From Lenzites betulinus (lineage: Eukaryota; Basidiomycota; Agaricomycetes; Polyporales; Polyporaceae), in NCBI GenBank assembly GCA_022264855.1, contig JABYQU010000031.1, forward strand, positions 248,001-312,000: 64,000 nucleotides of DNA, in the 5' to 3' direction. The notes under the pieces were generated by a model that had not been told where the DNA came from, ran no database searches, and worked only from the letters and a program-made list of their open reading frames with translations. Each line of letters opens with the position of its first letter. The first letter of the stretch is position 1. The translations under genes were made by a program, and so were the position numbers. Positions 56,776 to 64,000 of the stretch are shown piece after piece.

Positions 56776-59700
56776 TCACACCACTCCCAGCACGACCGTC
56801 GCCCTCAAGCTCACCTCCCGCCTCGCAGGCATGACGACCGCCGCGGACTGACCCTCCGCATCGACCTCGAGGTACTCCTCCGCCCGGAGCGAGCTCGACT
56901 TCCACCCCCAGCTCTGGCTCACCGAGAACACATCCGGCGCGCTCGTGAACCGCGTCAAGCTCGCGCCCGTCGCGCTCGCACACGCAATCGTGAAGTACGC
57001 GCTCACCGCCGGGCGCGGGTCGCGGTAAGGCTGCGGGGGCGTCACTGCCGGGGCCGTCACAGGCAGAGAGAGCGCTCCGATGCTGCCTGAGCTACCATGC
57101 AGGATCGCGGACGAGCGCGCGAGCCCGGGCGAGCTGGGTAGAGACGAGGAGAGGGGGGAACCCGGGATCGCCCCAGGGGAGTTCGGCGCAGACGCAGTCA
57201 CGCTTGTTCGAGCGAGCGGCGACATCGGTACTGCTTGATGCAACGAAAGGGGCGCGCTCCCGCTGGCAACTAGTGACGGGGGACGCGGGCTGGAGACTGA
57301 GGACGATGAGCCGCGCCCAAGGACGCTTCTGTCCCGCGGAGGAGGGGGTAACATCCCGGTCACCGGCGCGGACGAAGCAGGAATAGGGTCGACAGTGGAC
57401 TGTCGGTGTAGGTATATTCCAAGCTGGATGCCCTTCTTGCGCACGACCTGGACGTATACATTATACAGGCTGCCCGCGTACCACACGGTGTGCGAATGCA
57501 GGCGACTCTTCTCCTTGAGCGCATCGACGTCCCAGAACTCAACAGCGAACCGGAACGGAGGGTGTGCGGTCCACTGCGTAGCCGCTGCACCTGGAGAGGT
57601 CGGCTCGAATGTCGAGGCAGGCCGGCGCGCCTGCTCTAATCCGAAGAAATTGGCCTCTGAAGAATGCACGCCCTTCTTCGTACTACCTATGTCAAACAGC
57701 TGGTCCATCGACGCGCCTTCGAGACCTGTGCTGTCTCCGAGGCGCAACGAAGAGTCTCCAGGGATCGGGTAGAGGCCATTATCTGGCTCGTCAGGTTGAC
57801 GTGCGTCAGTGGGTATATCTGCGGCCGATATGCCGAGACCAAGCTCCTTCGACTTGCCGGGAGGAGACAGCGGGGGAGAGGAGGACCCGGAAGGACGAAC
57901 GGTGATTCGGTGGTAGAGGGAAGAATAGTTCCAATGCGCCGCCTGCAACACTGAAAGCGGGACCATGGGTTTTCCTGTCGACGGTGACTTGTCTTTGGAT
58001 ATTGCCATGAGATCATCGAGATGCTACATTACTTGTGAGCAATACTATCGTCAGGGTGTGATATGGCAGCCTACCATGTTGGCGTAGTAGATGCCTTCCC
58101 TGAACAAACGTTCGTACTCGGCCTCTTCGACGTCTTCCAGCTCTCCGGGGACGTCCCTAGCTCGCGCGGCTCTGCGCAGCTCGACCACTCTGCGCGCCAT
58201 TTCGTACCGCTCCTTCTCCCCTCTTACGAAAAGGGCATCAGAAGACAATACTCCGCGGACCCAACGAGCGGTCAATCCCCCTCTTCGCCAGATGACGGGT
58301 ACCATCACCACATCCGCTTTTGCGCTCCTTCCGGACGTTGACCCACCGTGTCGCGAACGCTTCGTCTCTGGTGGTGCCGACCCAGGGCGATCCATATTCC
58401 ATCGAGTGCGATAGGCCGAAGGGGACGGAAGAGCTTCAGGTGCCGTGAAATCACCAGTGGGATTGGAGGGCTCGAGTTGCTCCTCGTACCACAACATGTC
58501 GCTCCCCCATCGCGTCAGCCAACACGCAGCAGCTTCTCCGACCTTGTCAGAAACGGCGCCGTAGTAGTATACCGGCTCAAGATGTTCTGCTTCAGGTTTC
58601 TTACCAGCACCCTCGTGACAGTCCGACCCGGGGTCCGAATCGTTATCATGAGCACCGCCAATGTGAGAATGCTTGGGCCCGTCCTTCTGTGCTTCGATGT
58701 CGTCGTTAGAATGCTCCTCTGCGGAAGGGACCTCAATGGAGACATCATATAACGAATCTTCCTCCCGTATAAGCTCTGCTACCTGCTCGAGGCCGGCGGG
58801 GGCATCCGCTTCGAGGTCATGCCCGTCACTTCCAGGCCCAAGAATATCGGGAGGGCCTATACCGCGGCCGAGCGCGAAGTTCAAGTAGAGGATGACGGTT
58901 TGAGGACCTACAGTACGAAGGACCGCAGAGAGTGCCTGAGAGGCGACCGAGGGTATAGACAGAAAGGTCGCCGTAGCCAGAAGCGACAAGAGGAAGCGGG
59001 GGTTCGCGGGGTGATGTCCAGGCGGCAGCGTCGGTGCAGAAGAGATGTCCAGACTGGCGGGGAGAGGGCTACTAGGTTGTGGAGTGGTATCGTCGAAACT
59101 GCCAGACAAAAACGCGGGGGTTAATGGGCAAGTTGGAGTGGGTATCAAGGAAGGAGATATCCAGAGAGGCGGTCCGCCGCCGTACAGTCTGGCAATGCAC
59201 ACTCTGGTCGTTCACGAGACATGTCAGCGGCTTTGCGAAGTGCATAGCGTCACAGTGGTTTTTGACGTACTCGAACGCTGCAAAGACACCAGTTAGCAAG
59301 ATGTCACAGATCGAGAGAATGTAATAGGATGTATTGATGACAGCACAAGGATATCCTGACAATCACGCAGTTAGATATTCCTAGACTCACCTGCTCGTGT
59401 TATGTTGAGGTCATCAAATACTATGTCAATATATTCCGGGTCAGCTCGGTGGCTGGAGTGTTTTGCTCTCGATTCGCTGAAACCTGACGTGAACAGCGAT
59501 TGAAAGTAGCCCTAAGAACCGCGTCATTAATATCTAATCTCGCGAGGGGAACACCATTACTCACCGCTTGGATTAGGATAACGCGATGCAGCCTATAGAC
59601 TGCGTTCCACGATCCGGATATCCGGAGCGCGACGTCTGCAGTTTTGCGCTGCAGAAACGATGCGTAAAGGTGGGATTGTAGGTCATTAGGAGATGGGCGA

Positions 59701-59831
59701 GTGGGACTCGCGGGCGTCGGGGTCATGGCATGAGAGCGCAGTGAAGGCAAGGAGGATTGGGAGAAGAGCGAGCCTGTGAGGTGGGAGAACCGCGAGTACG
59801 GGTCGGGGAAGGAGGCTGATGCATCGGACAT
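56776..59831 (-). CDS. BTB/POZ domain protein
   Basis: Four exons give about 930 aa. The BTB fold lies at roughly residues 60-180: TADVALRISGSWNAVYRLHR VILIQAGYF (two adjacent stretches), SLFTSGFSESRAKH and IDIVFDDLNITRAAFEVCIA, then RLYGGGPPLWISPSLIP. The middle part is helical and acidic (EQVAELIREEDSLYDVSIEV, WYEEQLEPSNP, RRVVELRRAARARDVPGELE). The last exon (56776 to about 58015) has VLQAAHWNYSSLYHRITVRP, FRFAVEFWDVDALKEKSRLH and HTVWYAGSLYNVYVQVVRKK, an ordered region, before a Ser/Pro-rich segment and a final YFTIACASATG...FSVSQSWGWKSS. BTB domains often bind cullin-3; other partners are equally possible. The intron before AFEVCIARL is about 110 nt. An alternative acceptor within it gives a frame without BTB character. 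Confidence 0.83.
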
Positions 59832-60107
59832 AATCAATTGTATACGGGGCCTGGCGAGACCGGGGGAGATTGTAGCGTGGATCAGGCGTGGTCTCGGGCG
59901 CAGCAGCGAGCGCGACTGTCTGCACGAGACCCGCGGGCGACAAACATATACGTCGTCGTTGTTCGAGACGGTGAGGAGCGCCACGCCGTCGACGATCACT
60001 CTCTTGCGCCGAGTATTGCTATTTCGGGAGACCCCGCTTCCCGGTCCGATCGCTGTTGCGCGCGTTCTCTTCGACTCTCACCGCGACCAGCTTGACCTCT
60101 GCCTGCC
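59832..60107. promoter_or_regulatory. Head-to-head promoter, BTB gene / Trs31
   Basis: A 276-bp space lies between two divergent start codons. It must serve both genes. It is GC-rich and I see no TATA box. Confidence 0.6.
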
Positions 60108-61012
60108 ATGAGCTACGCCCAACCGCATCCACGCTTCTCTGTGCTCTCGAACTCATCATTGTCCTCGGGTGAACACTTGTCCCCGGCATCGTCGTCTCGC
60201 TTCTCGTTACCCTCCGTCCCTTCAATCAACACCGCGTCCACACCGAAGCCAGGTGCACGACCAAACATCTATGACAGACCCCTCAACAAGACGCGAACAG
60301 CGGAAGTCTCGTCAGCTGCATTCGCATTCCTGTTCTCAGAGGTAGTCCAGTATATGCAGAAGCGCGTAAGTGGGATCAACGACCTTGAGCGCAGGTTCGT
60401 AACCTCTCCCCACTCTAGCTCCTGATAATGAGATAACTCATGATACTTATGATCACTCGCAGGCTGAACACATTGGGGTACCGGATTGGAACCCGTGTTC
60501 TCGAGCTCATGGCATGGCGCAACGAGGCGGCTTCGAAGGCTCCCAAACGCGAAACACGATTCCTCCCCGCACTCATGTCAATCCATACGCACGTATGGCG
60601 TACTGTGTTTGGGAAGGCGGCAGACGCCATTGAGAAGAGTGTCGAGAACTCAGACGAATGTCAGTTGCTCAATGTCCTTTGCAAGCCCCATACTTAATTC
60701 AACTCCCTCTTCTGCAGACATGATCATTGACAACGACCCACCAATCACGCGCAATATATCTGTACCACGCGACATGAGCTCACTCAGCTGCTCGTCCTTC
60801 ACTGCTGGTATCGTCGAGGCAGTATTGGACGGCCTAGGATTCGTGAGTTACACGCGCCTTGCGCTGCTTCCGCACATACTCAGAAGATACATCCGCAGTC
60901 CGCACGCGTGACTGCGCACAATACCCCCACCGAGCAATTCCCAAACCGCACTACCATCCTGATCAAGCTCGAGAAGTCCGTGCTGGAGCGGGAAGAGGCG
61001 CTCAAAACGTAA
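60108..61012 (+). CDS. TRS31: TRAPP complex subunit 5 (Trs31)
   Basis: This is a core Bet3-family subunit of the TRAPP complexes that activate Rab1/Ypt1 on ER-Golgi membranes. Four exons (60108-60394, 60463-60659, 60718-60842, 60899-61012) give 240 aa. After a disordered Ser/Pro-rich lead of about 60 residues the family core begins: NIYDRPLNKTRTAEVSSAAF, FLFSEVVQYMQKRVSGINDL, ERRLNTLGYRIGTRVLEL, YMIIDNDPPITRNISVPRDM and FTAGIVEAVLDGLGF. It ends SARVTAHNTPTEQFPNRTTI and LIKLEKSVLEREEALKT. All splice sites are canonical. The length is slightly above the usual because of the N-terminal extension, which fungi often show. Confidence 0.93.
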
Positions 61013-62373
61013 TTGTCCCTTCACGTACTTCCGGGAAGCAACGGCCAAGCTGTAGAAGTTTCCGCCCGAGCTTGCAGTGGCGATGCGGACCCACAAAGGA
61101 TATCGCCGTCGAAGTTGGGCCATGCTGTTACGTCCCCTGCATGAAGACGAATCGATCGGAGGCCCGCCGACAGCCGCTCGCCGCGCACGCCTACGTATGG
61201 ACCAGGATGCTGTTATACGGGATTGCTTCGGTAGCTCTTGACGCTCTCCAAGGAAATGCTTTCCGGATCTCCGCATAGAGGTCTAGAGTGTCGTGTACGA
61301 GTTGTATCGAGGCCGCAAGCTACGTGGGTTCGCATGCATCGATGCGCGCTCGGTTTCCGTGACCCAGATAATTCTGCTTGATATAAGCTTCTCAAGATGA
61401 GGAAGTTACTACAACCGTCCTTAAGATATCCAGAGCACCACCCAGACTTGTCACTTCAAGCAGGTATGTTTAGAAGCTGGGCGCTCCGTTAGATTGATCC
61501 GTTGATAGGCGTCTAGGCAAAGCCTATCTTATCTTAGCCTGCTTGCGGAAATGGCACAAATATTGCGCTGTCGTCAGTGATCGACCAGACCTTGCTCTAT
61601 CCTTTGCTCTCTCATCTCCTTCGCAGTATCTCCTGCTTTTGTCGCGCTCATCGAGCTGCTATCACCTGGAGGCTCTCCATCTCCATCTCCCACCAGAATT
61701 TCTGCGGATGATCCGCTAAGTTCGGTGAGTCGTGCGGCCTAGATCGCTGTCACCGATTTCTTCACTTTCGTCCTACCACGCCTCGAGCAATTTGGTGGGT
61801 AGCTTCCGCCGGCGGATTTGTATCTCGCAAACTGCGCTCTGAGTCATGCACATCCGGATATCCTGACACCGTGGCTGAGCGGACAGGATATTCTCGGCGC
61901 CTAGGGTCGACGAATTGCAAGGCCTGGGCCCGGCTGTGGATGGATCATGGATGCAGAACGGTTGGCTGCTACAAGCGACAACAGGAGCTGTAGTGCCATT
62001 TTCGCTGTGCGGCCCAGACCGTGCCTCAGGTTGACGTTGACCCCTCCAGGGCCGGGGGCAACGTTATGTATCCGGCGAATAGTTTTAGGCGCTGCGTTCT
62101 AGCTACTGAGCGATCGTACACGGCTTCCTGTTCGAGCATGCGGGGCTCGAGAGCAGCCCATGGAAGCCCGAGAAGCCATGCGTCTACAGCCGCTCATGGG
62201 TTCGTTCCAGGCCACCCTCTCAGGCGATATATCTGTTAGGAAGTTAGAACGGCTATCGCATCTGTTTCCCCGCCTTTTCCACCCCTCCACCGTACAACTC
62301 CCCTAGGCAAGCTGCCAGGCCCGCGACAAACTACCCACACCACAGACTACTCTCAGTGCTGATTTACCCAACG
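61013..62373. promoter_or_regulatory. 1.36-kb upstream region with paired GATA sites
   Basis: This stretch lies between Trs31 and the dihydroorotate-dehydrogenase-like gene. An inverted repeat GATAGGC (61504-61510) / GCCTATC (61522-61528) is followed at once by TTATCTTA, giving three GATA cores within 33 bases. No open frame has coding character. A CT-rich stretch at 61600-61700 ending CCACCAG resembles a leader-intron acceptor. Confidence 0.4.
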
Positions 62374-63764
62374 ATGGTCAAGATACACACTCTACACGTC
62401 GAACCTCCTGTGGTCAATGCATCCTGCGCATGGGCATCGGACTATGAGCAGCTACGAGAGCTTTACGAGTCGCCTTACACGGGCGCAGTCATTACTCGCA
62501 CAGCGACATTCAATGGCTTCAGTGAAGACTCGTCCAACACTGTACGCTTACTTTGACCCTTTCGCGCGCGTCGGACGTCCTAACCCGGCCATAGGTCGCA
62601 TTCGCCAAGGACTCGTTCACCTCGGTCAACTCGTACGGCTACTCGCCACATGCCCTCTCGAAGTACCTGGACTGGGTCTATACCCTTCTCACGACCCCGT
62701 GTCTCGATGGCAGCCCGCCGACGAAGCCCATTATTATCAGCATAACAGCATCCACACCCACGGTGCTCGCGGAGATGGTCGAGAACATCCAGAGCCTCCG
62801 CAAGAAGCTCCGGGCAACGTACTCGGCAGCCGCTTCGTTCGGGGAGTTTATCCCGCCGTCAAGCCCCACGCGCTCAAACAGGCATTCTGCGGGCGCAGCA
62901 CCCTCGACATCCACACACGCACCGACGCACACGGGGGGAATCGACCCAGCAACTCTAGTAGGCATCGAACTCAACACCTCTTGTCCGAATATCAAGGACG
63001 CGCCCCCGCCTGCTTATACCTTCGCGTTCCTCCTACCGCTGCTCGACGTGCTCTCCTCCGCATTCTACTCCGACCCGTCCATCACGATTGGTCTCAAGCT
63101 CCCCCCGTACCTCTACTCCACGCGCTTTGCGGAAGCCATCCGCTTTGTGCACACCTACACGCGCGAGATCCGCCCCGCGGTGTTCATGAGCGGAAATTTG
63201 CACCAGCTCGCGGAGCAGGACGGCATCCCCCTGCGCTCGCTCAATCCATTCGCCTACTTCGCATGCACGAACACCCTCGGCAACTGCCTCCTCTTCTCCG
63301 AGCAGGTCTTCCACGACCCCGCAGACCCCACGCTCACGCACGCGGCCTCCGCATCCGGCGACATGGAGACAGACGACGCCACCTACGCCCCCGCCCACTC
63401 CTCCTCCGCACCCTCCTCCCCCTCGCCCCCCTCCACCTCCTCCACCTCCAGCACGCCGCCCCCACACCCGCCCTCCCCCTCGTTCGCGCCCTCGCCCTTC
63501 GCGCTCCCGCCCGCGCTCGGCGGCCTCGGCGGCGAGTCGATCCACCCGATCTCGCTCGGGAACGTGTACACCTTCGCGCGGCTGCTCGCGGCACACCCCG
63601 ACCACGCGATCCGCCGCATCCGCGTGATTGGCATCGGGGGCGTCACCTCGGCGGCGGCTGCGGGCCGGATGCGCGCGGCGGGGGCGTCGGTCGTCGGGTG
63701 CGCGACGCTCCTGGGGCGCGAGGGCGTGCGCGCGTTCGAGATCATCGCGGGGCATCATCCATGA
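62374..63764 (+). CDS. Dihydroorotate dehydrogenase-like protein (class 1A fold)
   Basis: Two exons (62374-62541, 62595-63764) give 445 aa. The start MVKIHTLHVEPPVVNASCAW and ITRTATFNGFSEDS, YSPHALSKYLDWV and IIISITASTP follow the cytosolic (Ura1-like) DHODH pattern. VGIELNTSCPNIKD carries the Cys expected at the catalytic position. SITIGLKLPPYLYSTRFAEA, CTNTLGNCLLF and IRVIGIGGVTSAAAAGRMRA with VVGCATLLGREGVRAFE give the FMN-phosphate region. Two insertions break the barrel: one of about 40 residues (PPSSPTRSNRHSAGAAPSTS and following) and one of about 70 residues, almost pure Ser/Pro/Thr (from HAASASGDMETDD to FALPPALGG). NTLGNCLLF replaces the usual NSIGNG-type motif. It may be the pyrimidine enzyme or a diverged relative with another role. 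A mitochondrial targeting sequence is absent. Confidence 0.8.
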
Positions 63765-64000
63765 GTGCCGTGAGTCCAGGATGTTTGCAGGTCGGTTTGC
63801 AGGTCGTTTCGCGGTCGGTATACGAATATGATCTATCGCTCCGAAGGGTGACCGTTCACGCTGCCACGAGATAATGACGCTCCGAGTCTGATGCGCAGGG
63901 TTGGGTGTTCAGGAAGATCGATTGCATGTACTTACTGTGTACTGTACTACGTATACAAGGGTGGATTGGGGAGGAAGAAACATTTGGTAGATACATTTGT
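63765..64000. other. 3' flank of the last gene
   Basis: 236 bases after the stop codon with no gene. The window ends here. Confidence 0.5.

Noticed and set aside
1..64000. CRISPR arrays, rRNA, operons and prokaryotic ribosome-binding sites
   Set aside because: The window is eukaryotic, with dense introns; no direct-repeat array or rRNA-like block was seen.

Overview
The window looks like nuclear DNA of a filamentous basidiomycete, most likely an Agaricomycete. Genes are dense and lie on both strands. They are interrupted by many short introns (about 45-110 nt) with GTRNGT...YAG borders. The code is standard, coding DNA is rich in GC, and exons as short as 11-28 nt occur. I saw no prokaryotic features, rRNA, CRISPR array or intact transposase. 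The family-level hits (Rgp1, Trs31, Swc5, APC11, CSN7, RSC, Psp1, Trk) are housekeeping genes of fungi. Exon borders were read by eye from splice signals and reading frame. Where coordinates are given for every exon, the summed length is an exact number of codons.

Layout. 1-3025: GC-rich, no convincing gene. 3.0-6.1 kb (minus): a short-chain dehydrogenase and a GPALPP-motif protein, the latter with a one-base frameshift. 6.6-7.9 kb (plus): an adenosine-deaminase-like enzyme. 8.3-11.3 kb (minus): an Rsc1/Rsc2-like bromodomain-BAH chromatin protein. 13.1-14.6 kb (plus): a C2H2 zinc-finger protein. 15.0-18.2 kb (minus): a GH99/GH71-like glycosidase domain fused to a very long Pro-rich tail. 19.5-19.9 kb (plus): APC11. 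20.1-21.0 kb (minus): a uridine-kinase-like P-loop protein. 21.0-24.6 kb: an accessory-looking stretch with GGAGAC-type repeats, a small secreted protein gene and an identical 60-bp inverted repeat. 24.6-26.7 kb (minus): an MFS transporter. 26.7-28.8 kb: no recognisable gene. 28.8-31.4 kb (minus): a secreted serine carboxypeptidase. 32.3-33.4 kb (minus): COP9 signalosome subunit 7. 33.9-37.6 kb (minus): a Trk potassium transporter. 38.6-41.4 kb (minus): a disordered Ser/Pro-rich protein. 43.5-45.7 kb (minus): a Psp1-domain protein. 47.4-50.7 kb (minus): Rgp1. 51.3-53.2 kb (minus): a single-pass membrane protein. 53.5-55.4 kb (minus): a small coiled-coil protein and a stand-alone cullin N-terminal protein. 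55.6-56.5 kb (plus): Swc5/BCNT. 56.8-59.8 kb (minus): a BTB/POZ protein sharing a 276-bp head-to-head promoter with TRAPPC5/Trs31 (60.1-61.0 kb, plus). 62.4-63.8 kb (plus): a dihydroorotate-dehydrogenase-like protein.

The genes do not form an obvious pathway cluster. Chromatin (Rsc1/2, Swc5), vesicle traffic (Rgp1, Trs31), ubiquitin/NEDD8 control (APC11, CSN7, cullin-like, BTB) and membrane transport (MFS, Trk) functions are interspersed, as expected for a gene-dense fungal chromosome arm. The least ordinary items are these: the identical 60-nt element lying in the same sense just after the stop codons of two convergent genes; the glycosidase fused to a PPxY-bearing disordered tail; the cullin that lacks its catalytic half; microexons that fall exactly on active-site motifs; and two apparent small indels in otherwise intact genes. 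I did not find a clear, self-contained novel multi-gene system.
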